Source of the DNA: Cyanobium sp. Aljojuca 7A6 | GTDB lineage: Bacteria > Cyanobacteriota > Cyanobacteriia > PCC-6307 > Cyanobiaceae | DNA: 64,000 nt | Direction: 5' to 3' | Assembly: GCF_024346455.1 (NCBI RefSeq) | Contig: NZ_JAGQCY010000001.1 | Location: 62,001 to 126,000, forward strand | Shown: piece by piece, positions 7,995 through 15,253 of the stretch | How positions within the stretch are numbered: position 1 is the stretch's first letter | How the letters are laid out: each line of letters starts with the position of its first letter | The notes under the pieces: generated by a model | The model's database searches: none | What the model was told of the DNA's origin: nothing | The model's input: only the letters and a program-made list of their open reading frames with translations | Made by a program: the position numbers and the translations under genes

Positions 7995-9026
7995 ATGGCG
8001 ACCGAGATGGGCCTGCTGGTGGACGGGGTCTGGAAGGACCAGTGGTACGACACCGGCAAAAGCGCCGGTCGCTTCGAGCGATCAGCGGCCGCCTTCCGGC
8101 ACTGGATCACCCCGGACGGTTCGGCCGGTCCGAGCGGTGAGGCCGGATTTCGGGCCGAAGCCGGCCGCTATCACCTTTACGTCTCGCTGGCCTGCCCCTG
8201 GGCCCATCGCACCTTGATCGTGCGCGCCCTCAAGGGACTGGGCGATCTGATCCCGCTCTCCGTCGTGCACTGGTTCATGGGCGACCAGGGCTGGACCTTC
8301 CAGGCGGGGGAGGGGGTGGTGCCGGATCCCAACGAGGGCGCTGAGGCCCTGCACCAGCTCTATACCGTGGCCGATCCCCATTACAGCGGCCGCGTAACCG
8401 TGCCGGTGCTGTGGGACAGGCAACGGCGCACGATCGTGAGCAACGAATCCTCAGAGATTCTGCGCATGTTCAACAGCGCCTTCGATCACCTGGGCGCCCT
8501 GGACGGGGACCTCTATCCTCCGGCGCTGCGCCAGGAGATCGACCGCCTCAATGAACGGATTTACCGCACGGTCAACAACGGGGTCTATCGCTGTGGTTTT
8601 GCCACCACCCAAGCGGCCTACGAGGAGGCCCTGGATCCACTGTTCGCCAGCCTGGATTGGTTGGACGCTCAGCTGGCCGGCCGGCGTTATCTGTTGGGCA
8701 GCACGCCCACGGAGGCGGACTGGCGCCTTTTCACCACGCTGGTGCGTTTCGATCCGGTCTATGTGGGGCATTTCAAGTGCAACCTTCGGCGGCTGGTTGA
8801 TTACCGCCATCTGTTCGCCTACTGCCGCGATCTCTACCAGCTGCCGGGGGTGGCGCCAACGGTGAATATGGCGCACATCAAAAGGCACTACTACCAAAGT
8901 CACACCATGATCAATCCCACGGGCGTGGTGCCGCTGGGTCCGGAGATCAATCTGCTGGCTCCCCATGACCGGGAACATCTGGGCGGGTTGCCGAATCCTG
9001 CGGATCGGTCTCATCAAAGCGACTGA
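7995..9026 (+). CDS. yqjG: Glutathionyl-hydroquinone reductase
   Basis: A 343-residue Xi-class glutathione transferase that reduces glutathionyl-hydroquinones to hydroquinones. The catalytic Cys is in S-L-A-C-P-W-A-H-R (Cys67), the family hallmark, and the C-terminal all-alpha domain has R-L-F-T-T-L-V-R-F-D and K-R-H-Y-Y typical of ECM4/YqjG. Met5 (8007) is an alternative start matching the usual M-G-L-L-V-D N-terminus. The 3' end overlaps the opposing potassium-channel gene by 80 bases. It may protect the quinone pool or detoxify quinones. Confidence 0.93.
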   Translation: MATEMGLLVDGVWKDQWYDTGKSAGRFERSAAAFRHWITPDGSAGPSGEAGFRAEAGRYHLYVSLACPWAHRTLIVRALKGLGDLIPLSVVHWFMGDQGWTFQAGEGVVPDPNEGAEALHQLYTVADPHYSGRVTVPVLWDRQRRTIVSNESSEILRMFNSAFDHLGALDGDLYPPALRQEIDRLNERIYRTVNNGVYRCGFATTQAAYEEALDPLFASLDWLDAQLAGRRYLLGSTPTEADWRLFTTLVRFDPVYVGHFKCNLRRLVDYRHLFAYCRDLYQLPGVAPTVNMAHIKRHYYQSHTMINPTGVVPLGPEINLLAPHDREHLGGLPNPADRSHQSD

Positions 9027-9930
9027 AATCGAGGCAGACGCTGTCCGGGTCCTCCAGCCGCACCATGTCGCGGAACTGTTCCCCCAGGCGCAGGTCCGCC
9101 GCCCCGTAGCTGCAGCGAAAGTGCACCGGTGCCAGCAGGATCTCATCGAGTCCCTGGAAGGCCACCAGGATTTCGGCCTGGCGCTGCTCCAGTTCCTCCC
9201 TGGCGAGGCCGAAGAGGGGGCTGTGGTGGTCGATGCGGTGCATCACGGTCCACATCAGCTGGAAGCTGATCGACTGATCACGCACCAGCGGCAGGGGCAC
9301 CAGGCGGCGCATCCTGCGGCCGTTGCTCTCCTCATTCATCGCCAGGGAGGCCCGGATTCGCCCATCCACCAGGCTGTTCTGGCGCACGTTGGCGACCCGG
9401 AAGGTGAGGGTGGGGTATCCCTGCCAGGGTTCGATCGTGGCCACGCGGCTGAAGCGCAGGCGGGCGCGGCTGCGGGAGAAGCGGGCAAAGGCCAGACCGG
9501 TGGTGACAGCAATGAACAGCAGCCCGAACAACGCCTCCACCGTGACCACCAGATTCACCCAGAGGCTGCTGGGATGGAGCACCCCGTAACCGATCGAGCC
9601 CAGGGTCTGGACGCTGAAGAAAAAGGCGTCCAGAACCGAGAGGCGCTGCCCGTCAGGGGCCCCGCCGATGCCATCGAGATCCAACGCATACAGAAGCGTG
9701 AAGGCGAGATTGAGCAGCAGGTAGCTGGCGGCGATGCTGAGCAGAAAGCCAGGCCAGGGAATGGCCAGCATGAAGCGATAGGGCTCCCGCCAGTGGCGGT
9801 GCCAGCCCTGCAACTCTTCCGCATGCAGCACCCCTCCCCGCTGGCGCAGCCGCACCGAACGGATCCGGTGGCGACGTTCGACCGGTTGCCCCATCCACTG
9901 CCAGCATTGGCGCTGCCGTTTCCGCCCCAT
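8947..9930 (-). CDS. Inward-rectifier (KirBac-type) potassium channel
   Basis: About 327 residues from ATG 9930. Two transmembrane helices flank a pore loop with the filter Q-T-L-G-S-I-G-Y-G, a potassium-selective signature. The outer helix is preceded by a W-P-G-F-L-L slide region and the C-terminal half is the cytoplasmic immunoglobulin-like Kir domain, with F-R-V-A-N-V-R and R-L-V-P-L-P-L. The longer frame upstream to 10287 lies inside fetA and is unlikely. Only 15 bases separate this start from the divergent fetA start, so the two promoters must overlap the opposing coding regions. The 3' end overlaps yqjG. Confidence 0.92.
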   Translation of the reverse strand: MGRKRQRQCWQWMGQPVERRHRIRSVRLRQRGGVLHAEELQGWHRHWREPYRFMLAIPWPGFLLSIAASYLLLNLAFTLLYALDLDGIGGAPDGQRLSVLDAFFFSVQTLGSIGYGVLHPSSLWVNLVVTVEALFGLLFIAVTTGLAFARFSRSRARLRFSRVATIEPWQGYPTLTFRVANVRQNSLVDGRIRASLAMNEESNGRRMRRLVPLPLVRDQSISFQLMWTVMHRIDHHSPLFGLAREELEQRQAEILVAFQGLDEILLAPVHFRCSYGAADLRLGEQFRDMVRLEDPDSVCLDFSRFDETDPQDSATRPDVPGHGEPAD

Positions 9931-9945
9931 CTCCTGGGCCAACGG

Positions 9946-10611
9946 ATGAACTCGGCCACGAATGACGGTTCCCCGATCCTGAGCGCTCTGGGTCTCGAGC
10001 GGCGGTTGGGGGCTCGACTGCTCTGGAGCCAGCTGGATCTTGAGCTGGCGGTCGGTGATCGACTGGGGCTGGTGGCCCCCTCGGGGGCAGGCAAAACCCT
10101 GCTGCTGCGGACCCTGGCTCTGCTCGATCCCCCGCAGGCCGGGACGCTCAGCCTGCGGGGGCGCCCGCCGGCGGCCTGGGGTCTGCCGCGCTGGCGCGCC
10201 ATGGTGGCGTACCTGGCCCAGCGGCCGGTTGCCGCTGGGGGAACGGTGGAGGCGAACCTTCGCGCGCCCTGGCGGTTTCGGGAGCATCGAGGCGGTAGTG
10301 GTTGGTGCTGTGGGCGAATCACAGGCTGGCTGGCGGCACTGGGGCGCGATTCAACGTTCCTGAGCTACGACGCCGAACGGCTCTCCGGCGGCGAGCTGCA
10401 GCTGTTGGCGCTGTTGCGGGCCCTGCAGTTCGATCCCACCGTGCTGCTGCTGGATGAACCCACCGCCTCCCTCGACGGGGTCACCACCGCCGCCGTCGAG
10501 GCCCTGCTGATCGCCTGGCTTGCTGCGGGCCCACGCGCCGTCGTGCTGATCAGCCATGACGGCGAGCAGATCCACCGCTTCGCCAACCGCACCCTGGAAC
10601 TGCAGCCATGA
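9946..10611 (+). CDS. fetA: ABC exporter ATPase (FetA-like)
   Basis: A 221-residue ATP-binding subunit: Walker A G-A-G-K-T-L near residue 47, signature R-L-S-G-G-E near residue 146, Walker B L-L-L-L-D-E-P and an H-loop I-S-H-D. It pairs with the membrane subunit starting at 10608, with which it overlaps by four bases (ATGA), indicating translational coupling. FetAB of E. coli is a putative iron exporter linked to oxidative stress resistance; the metal here is inferred. Start ATG 9946 was chosen because the upstream frame lies over the opposing channel gene. Confidence 0.9.
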   Translation: MNSATNDGSPILSALGLERRLGARLLWSQLDLELAVGDRLGLVAPSGAGKTLLLRTLALLDPPQAGTLSLRGRPPAAWGLPRWRAMVAYLAQRPVAAGGTVEANLRAPWRFREHRGGSGWCCGRITGWLAALGRDSTFLSYDAERLSGGELQLLALLRALQFDPTVLLLDEPTASLDGVTTAAVEALLIAWLAAGPRAVVLISHDGEQIHRFANRTLELQP

Positions 10612-11426
10612 CACCCCTGAGTTCCGGCGCCCTGAGCATCAGTGATGGCCAGCTGGCGCTGTCCGCCCTGCTGATCCTGGTGAACGTGGGCCTCTCGGCG
10701 GCGCTGCGCCTGGGCCTCGGCCGCAGCCTGCTGCTGGCCTCCGTCCGCATGGTGGTGCAGCTGCTGCTGGTGGGCTTCGTGCTCGAGTGGCTGTTCCGCC
10801 AGGACCAGGCGCCGCTGATCGTGCTGGTGGGGGCGGCCATGGCGATGATCGCGGGGGTGTCCGCCGTGCAACGCACCCGGCATCGCTTTGTCGGCATCTA
10901 CCTCAACAGCCTGTTATCCGTGATGGCCTCCTCGGCACTGGTGACGGGCCTGGCCGTGACGGGGCTGATCCAGCCCCAACCCTGGTACAACCCCCAATAT
11001 CTGATTCCCCTGCTGGGCATGGTGCTGGGCAACACGCTCAACGGCCTCTCCCTGGGCCTGGATCGCTTCATGGAGGGGTTGCGCAGCGGGCGCGACCAGG
11101 TCGAAACGGACCTGGCCCTCGGAGCGACCCGTTGGGAGGCCTGTCAGTCGGTGGTGCGCGACGCCATCCGCGTGGCGATGATCCCGACGATCAACGCGAT
11201 GATGGTGATGGGACTGGTGAGCCTGCCGGGAATGATGACCGGACAGATCCTCCAGGGAGCGGCGCCGGCGGCAGCCGTCCGCTACCAGATCGTGATCCTG
11301 TTCATGATTGCGTCGGCGACGGCGCTGGGGGTGTTCGGTGTCGTGGGCCTGGCCTATGGACGGCTGACCAGCGCCGACCATCAACTGCGGCTCGATCGCT
11401 TGGTCAAGGTTGGCGAGCGGGATTAG
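10608..11426 (+). CDS. fetB: ABC exporter permease (FetB/UPF0014)
   Basis: A 272-residue membrane protein with about seven hydrophobic helices and the UPF0014 signatures: N-x-L-N-G-L-S-L-G-L-D-R, E-T-D-L-A-L-G-A-T-R-W-E-A, I-N-A-M-M-V-M-G-L-V-S-L-P-G-M-M-T-G-Q-I-L and a final D-H-Q-L-R helix. It is the partner of fetA directly upstream. Together they should export iron or another transition metal from the cytoplasm, which fits a window rich in metal-handling genes. Confidence 0.93.
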   Translation: MTPLSSGALSISDGQLALSALLILVNVGLSAALRLGLGRSLLLASVRMVVQLLLVGFVLEWLFRQDQAPLIVLVGAAMAMIAGVSAVQRTRHRFVGIYLNSLLSVMASSALVTGLAVTGLIQPQPWYNPQYLIPLLGMVLGNTLNGLSLGLDRFMEGLRSGRDQVETDLALGATRWEACQSVVRDAIRVAMIPTINAMMVMGLVSLPGMMTGQILQGAAPAAAVRYQIVILFMIASATALGVFGVVGLAYGRLTSADHQLRLDRLVKVGERD

Positions 11427-11557
11427 GGAGTGGCCGGCCCGAACGCCAGGCGCTGTCGATGCCGATGGTGCGTCGAGCCGTGAAACGGACCGTACGTTGA
11501 AGGTCCGGGCCTGTGGCACCGCAAGGCGCCACCGATCCTGACCCAGTGGGACCTGCG

Positions 11558-12655
11558 ATGGTGATGCGAAGGGAACTTCTGCTGGGGGCCGGTGCTGCCG
11601 TCGTGGCTGCGGGCGGAGCGGCCTGGGCGAAAAGGAACGGCATGGGCTCGATGGCCGACTACGAGGCTGCCGTTGCCGCGATGCGGCGGCGACCCACCAC
11701 AGCACCGGAGACCGGCGATCTGATCCGATACGCGACCCTGGCCCCCAACGGACACAACACCCAGGCCTGGCTGTTTCGCCCCGACAACACGGGGATCACG
11801 ATCCTTCCGGACCTCGCGCGACGCACCCCAGTGGTCGACCCCGACGATCACCATGTGTTCGTGTCGCTGGGCTGTGCCGCCGAGAACCTGGCCCTGGCGG
11901 CGGGCGCCGCGGGCCGGGCCGGTGCCCTCGACTTCGATCCAGCCGGCGGCGGCCAGGTGCGGTTCCGCTTCGGGACTGGCAACGGCGGCGACCAGGCCCT
12001 GTTTGAGGCGATCCCGCACCGGCAGTCAACGCGAGCCGATTACGACGGGTCGAACCTCAGCAGGTCCGAGCTGGCCCAGCTGAGAGGGGCGGCAACGGTT
12101 CCGGGGGTCGATCTGGTGCTGGTCACCGAGCGGCCGCAGATGCAGAGGCTCCGCGATCTGATCCTTGCGGGCAACACCGCTCAGATCGGCGATCCGGCGT
12201 TCGTGGCGGAGTTGAAGCACTGGCTGCGGTTCAGCCCGAACGCCGCCCTCCGCACGGGCGATGGGCTGTTCAGCGCCGCCAGCGGCAATCCGGCCCTGCC
12301 GGAGTGGATGGGGCCCTGGCTGTTCGATCGGGTCTTCACCGTGAAAGCCGAATCGGACCGCTATGCCCGGCAGATCGCGACCTCCGCCGGCATCGCCGTG
12401 TTCGTAGGGGCCGAGGCGAACCCGGCGCATTGGGTGACGGTGGGACGGGCCTGTCAGCGGTTTGCCCTGCAGGCGACAGCGCTGGGCCTGACGTGCTCCT
12501 TTCTCAACCAACCGGTCGAGGTGCCGGGGCTGCGCGCCGATCTGGCCAGCCTGGTGGGCTTGCCTGGGCGGCGCCCGGACATCGTCATGCGTTTCGGGCG
12601 CGGCGCGGCGCTGCCCTTTTCAGCCCGTCGGCCACTGGCGGCGGTGATGGTCTGA
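11558..12655 (+). CDS. Acg-type nitroreductase with Tat-like signal
   Basis: About 365 residues from ATG 11558. The N-terminus M-R-R-E-L-L-L-G-A-G-A-A-V-V-A-A-G-G resembles a twin-arginine signal, followed by a nitroreductase-like FMN domain: Y-A-x-L-A-P-N-G-H-N-T-Q-A-W near residue 60, H-R-Q-S-T-R near 155, and a C-terminal Q-R-F-A-L-Q-A-T-A-L-G-L. This matches the Acg/NfnB-like subgroup, in which two degenerate nitroreductase halves are fused and which may store flavin rather than reduce substrates. The longer start at 11513 adds only 15 polar residues before the signal. Confidence 0.82.
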   Translation: MVMRRELLLGAGAAVVAAGGAAWAKRNGMGSMADYEAAVAAMRRRPTTAPETGDLIRYATLAPNGHNTQAWLFRPDNTGITILPDLARRTPVVDPDDHHVFVSLGCAAENLALAAGAAGRAGALDFDPAGGGQVRFRFGTGNGGDQALFEAIPHRQSTRADYDGSNLSRSELAQLRGAATVPGVDLVLVTERPQMQRLRDLILAGNTAQIGDPAFVAELKHWLRFSPNAALRTGDGLFSAASGNPALPEWMGPWLFDRVFTVKAESDRYARQIATSAGIAVFVGAEANPAHWVTVGRACQRFALQATALGLTCSFLNQPVEVPGLRADLASLVGLPGRRPDIVMRFGRGAALPFSARRPLAAVMV

Positions 12656-12717
12656 GCTGTGCCTGATGGCATCGCTGATCATCCTGATTCCCGCCGGTTC
12701 GCCTCCGGAAGGTCTGA

Positions 12718-13008
12718 TCAGGTGGACGGCGGCGATGCCTGCCTTCCTCCTGTCCACTGAGCCAGCCACAAACCAATGCCTGAACCCGCCACGAACAGGG
12801 TGAGCACGCCAAGCAGGGTGGAGCAATAGGGCTGAAGATTGATGGCCCCGAAGTTACCGATGTGCAGCTTCATCAACCAGAAAGCTTCGATGTCGCGGGC
12901 CGATAGAGCGCTGTAGAGCGAACCTGACAGGGCCGTGACCAACAGGGGGAGAGCCGCCATCGGCACGAGGGTGCGGTGCAGCCGGCGCAGCAGTTGTCGG
13001 CGGTTCAT
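12718..13008 (-). CDS. PepSY-like small membrane protein
   Basis: About 96 residues from ATG 13008 with two hydrophobic segments, near residues 15-30 and 62-82. The layout L-R-x-L-H-R, then L-P-L-L-V-T-A-L-S-G, then L-H-x-G, resembles the membrane part of PepSY-associated proteins, which often partner with ferric or copper reductases and uptake. The DUF3721 gene ends at 13005, so the stop and this start overlap as ATGA, implying coupled translation. It is the second gene of the MerR-controlled minus-strand unit. Confidence 0.65.
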   Translation of the reverse strand: MNRRQLLRRLHRTLVPMAALPLLVTALSGSLYSALSARDIEAFWLMKLHIGNFGAINLQPYCSTLLGVLTLFVAGSGIGLWLAQWTGGRQASPPST

Positions 13009-13259
13009 TCGTTTTGAAGCGCCTTGTGCAGCATCTGTTCGTTGGCACAGGGCATCCACAGGGAGCCCATCGCAAAAACCCCCTTGCACTTGAGCTCGAC
13101 AGCGCGCTTTTCGGCTTCCTGCCTGGTCTTGAAAAGGCCCTTCGTGTGGGCCGCAGCCGGTGGGCTCGTGAGTAGCGGAGAGATCGCTGCCGCTGCCAAG
13201 GCAGCCAGCAAGGCCCAGCGGTGGTAGGGCAGCAGGCGGCTGGTCTGGCGCTGGTTCAT
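13005..13259 (-). CDS. DUF3721 small exported protein, copy 1
   Basis: About 84 residues from ATG 13259: a basic N-terminus, a hydrophobic signal segment ending near A-A-A-H-T, then the DUF3721 domain. The domain reads K-T-R-Q-E-A-E-K-R-A-V-E-L-K-C-K-G-V-F-A-M-G-S-L-W-M-P-C-A-N as two adjoining blocks, with conserved Cys, Met and Cys; the His of the usual C-x-G-x-H-x-M-G is replaced by Phe here. The domain has no known function. A MerR-type promoter points at this gene, so a metal or redox role is a reasonable inference. Confidence 0.85.
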   Translation of the reverse strand: MNQRQTSRLLPYHRWALLAALAAAAISPLLTSPPAAAHTKGLFKTRQEAEKRAVELKCKGVFAMGSLWMPCANEQMLHKALQNE

Positions 13260-13467
13260 CGGGTGGTGGCGGTGTGGGTCAAGGAAACGGGCACGAGAAG
13301 GGGTCATGTCTCCATGAAGCCAGCCATCTGACCAACAGCGAAATTTTGACAAGGCTTCGAGACCTTGCCCATCGCTAAAACGTCGCTGAACTTCAGCTGC
13401 TTCGCCCACTTATCCGCGGCGGCCGTGGTCGGGACCATGTCAAAGGGATGGGGCAGATCAGAGCGAC

Positions 13468-13500
13468 AGCTTAGAGTCTCCCCATAGATGGAGAGTCAAG
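13468..13500 (-). promoter_or_regulatory. MerR-type promoter for the DUF3721 unit
   Basis: On the minus strand, TTGACT (13499-13494) is followed by a 20-base spacer and TAAGCT as the -10. The spacer holds the dyad TCTCC-N8-GGAGA. An over-long 19-20 base spacer carrying a dyad is the hallmark of promoters untwisted by MerR-family activators. It faces the DUF3721 gene and lies immediately upstream of the divergent merR gene (13504). Confidence 0.75.
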
Positions 13501-13503
13501 CCC

Positions 13504-13920
13504 ATGGCGGCCATCAGCATCGCGGCTGGGATGAAGATCGGCGTGCTGGCGTCGCGCAGTGGCCTGACCGTCAAGACCTTGCGCTACTACGAGGACCTGG
13601 GACTGCTGCCGGCGATCGGTCGCAGCGAGGGCGGCTACCGCCTGTTTACTGAGGAGAGCCTGCGGCGCCTGGAGTTCATCCGGCGCCTCAAGACCCTTGG
13701 CCTCAGCCTGGAGGAGATCCAAGGCTGCCTGGCCGTTCACGATGCCGGTGAGCTGCCCTGCGGCGACATCGAGATACAGCTGGGGCGCCAGATCAAACGC
13801 ATCGATGGCCAGATCAGGGAACTGCGGCAACTCAGAATGGAACTGCAGGAGCTGCTGGCCGGCTGGCAGCGCGATCCCGCCAAGGACGGCAATGTGATCT
13901 GCCCCAATCTTCAGGTGTGA
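13504..13920 (+). CDS. MerR-family transcriptional regulator, copy 1
   Basis: A 138-residue MerR regulator: winged-helix region with G-L-T-V-K-T-L-R-Y-Y-E-D-L-G-L-L-P and G-G-Y-R-L-F, then a long dimerisation coiled coil with L-G-L-S-L-E-E-I, and a C-terminal effector region. Cys residues occur in L-P-C-G-D-I (near 85) and N-V-I-C-P-N (near 133), spaced like the metal-binding loop of CueR/ZntR-type sensors. Met10 at 13531 is the more typical start. It is divergent from the DUF3721 unit and lies over its own target promoter. Confidence 0.93.
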   Translation: MAAISIAAGMKIGVLASRSGLTVKTLRYYEDLGLLPAIGRSEGGYRLFTEESLRRLEFIRRLKTLGLSLEEIQGCLAVHDAGELPCGDIEIQLGRQIKRIDGQIRELRQLRMELQELLAGWQRDPAKDGNVICPNLQV

Positions 13921-13976
13921 GAGCTGCCATGTGAAGCACCGACCCACAGCTGCGTCCAGCTTGCTTCTACGTCCCC

Positions 13977-14351
13977 ATGGTGATGACAGGCAGGAGCCAT
14001 GGAGCAACGCTGACGATCCACCGACTCGCGGCAACGGCAGGACTTGGAGTGCTCGTCCTGTCCCTGGGGGCTGCAGCCCAGGGTGGGACGCCCCAAGCGG
14101 GAGGCTCTCCGGAAGGAGGGATCGGAGCAGGGAGGATGGGTCCGGGGCGGATGGGCTCCCCATCGATGGATCAACGCTTCATCGTGATGATGATTCCCCA
14201 CCACCGCATGGGCGTGATGATGGCCTCGATGGCCCAGAACACCAGCCAGCATTTGCAGCTGAAGACGCTGCAACAGGCCATGGTGTCCGGCCAGAGTCAG
14301 AAGTTTGAGCAAATGGCACAGTGGTACGGCCGCTGGTACGGAGCGACCTGA
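13977..14351 (+). CDS. Exported DUF305 protein with a single H-H-x-x-x-V/A motif
   Basis: A 124-residue protein with a signal peptide ending near A-A-A-Q, a Gly- and Met-rich linker, and the DUF305 hallmark M-M-I-P-H-H-R-M-G-V-M-M-A near residue 75. DUF305 is a four-helix ferritin-like domain often linked to copper resistance. Family proteins usually carry two H-H-x-x-A motifs; only one is seen here, so this is a half-length version. It is the next gene after merR on the same strand (56-base gap) and may belong to the same metal response. Confidence 0.85.
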   Translation: MVMTGRSHGATLTIHRLAATAGLGVLVLSLGAAAQGGTPQAGGSPEGGIGAGRMGPGRMGSPSMDQRFIVMMIPHHRMGVMMASMAQNTSQHLQLKTLQQAMVSGQSQKFEQMAQWYGRWYGAT

Positions 14352-14443
14352 GCTTGACTTGAACATTCCAAGCAAGGACAGAGGGGGGCGAATTGGTCGG
14401 TGACCAAATGACCCAGTCATTGCTATAGCATGAAAGCAGTAGT

Positions 14444-14632
14444 GTGTCTCACTTGAAAAACTTCGCTGGCCCTGTACGTAGAGCCATGATTTATGGTCTG
14501 ATCAGCTACGGGGGGCTGGTCTTGATCAACAACTCCGAACTTGAACTCCCCAACATGTGGATCGCCTATCTGCCAATGTTCATCGGCGTGTACGTGGCGA
14601 CACAGTGGTTAGACAAGAAGTTTGGGGGCTGA
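14444..14632 (+). CDS. Small two-helix membrane protein, unknown
   Basis: GTG 14444 begins a 62-residue frame with a basic N-terminus, hydrophobic segments near residues 15-30 and 38-53 and a charged end D-K-K-F-G-G. Base composition is less GC-rich than the neighbours. I recognise no family. The codon pattern and consistent membrane layout support a real gene. Confidence 0.5.
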   Translation: MSHLKNFAGPVRRAMIYGLISYGGLVLINNSELELPNMWIAYLPMFIGVYVATQWLDKKFGG

Positions 14633-14694
14633 AAGCCTCAAAATTGGCTTGTCGTGAAGTTACTCAAGTTCATGACTCCCTATCGGCTGACCGC

Positions 14695-14877
14695 TCAGGG
14701 CTTTTGGATCCCGAGCGCCTGAGCTCCGTACATCTCGCTGAACATGGCTTGAACTTGCCAAGCCCTCAGCAGTGATTTGGAAACCTTGCGGAGCTCCTCA
14801 AGTTCCGTGCAGCTGTCAATCGCCCGTGAATTGGCTTCGACAAAGAACTCTCTGCTGACCGAAAGCGAATGGTTCAT
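14695..14877 (-). CDS. Small helical protein downstream of hli
   Basis: A 60-residue, mostly helical soluble protein with S-R-A-I-D-S-C-T-E-L-E-E-L and a Trp-containing L-L-R-A-W-Q-V-Q-A-M-F segment. The combination resembles short conserved picocyanobacterial proteins of unknown function, with a helix of form L-x-x-x-W-x-x-Q. It starts 45 bases after the hli stop on the same strand and is probably co-transcribed with it. Confidence 0.6.
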   Translation of the reverse strand: MNHSLSVSREFFVEANSRAIDSCTELEELRKVSKSLLRAWQVQAMFSEMYGAQALGIQKP

Positions 14878-14922
14878 GGGAATGGCAGGGTTGAGTTAGA
14901 CGACCGCCTCGCGGCACAGGCT

Positions 14923-15192
14923 TCAGCCGATGCCGAGCAGTCCACGGGTGAAGGCTTCACCACCCATGGCGAATTCGGTGGCCAGCAGGGCAATGAAGCC
15001 GAGCATGGCCATGCGGCCGTTGAGCTTCTCGGCGCGCTCGTGGAAGCCCCAGCCGCTCTCGGCACTCACCACTTCCATGCGGGGCTCCATGGCAAACGCA
15101 TTGAGGCGACCGCCGTCTTCGGTGGTGACGGTGGCGCCGCGGATGGAGGAGCGATCAAGGGAGCTGGGGGCAGTGGCGGTGGCTTGGGTCAC
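14923..15192 (-). CDS. hli: High-light-inducible protein, longer form
   Basis: GTG 15192 gives 89 residues, fitting longer Synechococcus Hli proteins; the frame open to 15306 overlaps the P450 remnant and is not needed. The polar N-terminal half contains R-G-A-T-V-T-T-E-D-G-G-R-L-N-A-F. The Hli box is H-E-R-A-E-K-L-N-G-R-M-A-M-L-G-F at about residues 58-73, followed by the helix and the G-G-E-A-F-T-R-G-L-L-G-I-G end. It should bind chlorophyll in the thylakoid and protect photosystem II under stress. Confidence 0.93.
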   Translation of the reverse strand: MTQATATAPSSLDRSSIRGATVTTEDGGRLNAFAMEPRMEVVSAESGWGFHERAEKLNGRMAMLGFIALLATEFAMGGEAFTRGLLGIG

Positions 15193-15253
15193 GTGGCGTT
15201 CGGCAGGGATGAGAGAACCGTAACAGATTGTTGCAGGTTGTAGACGCTTGTAA

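Noticed and set aside
8965-9945. Long N-terminal extension of the fetA frame
   Set aside because: It lies antisense to the Kir channel coding region, has no transporter motifs, and the ABC domain begins only after 9946.
13471-14163. 230-codon minus-strand frame over merR
   Set aside because: It covers the MerR gene and its promoter; no motifs.
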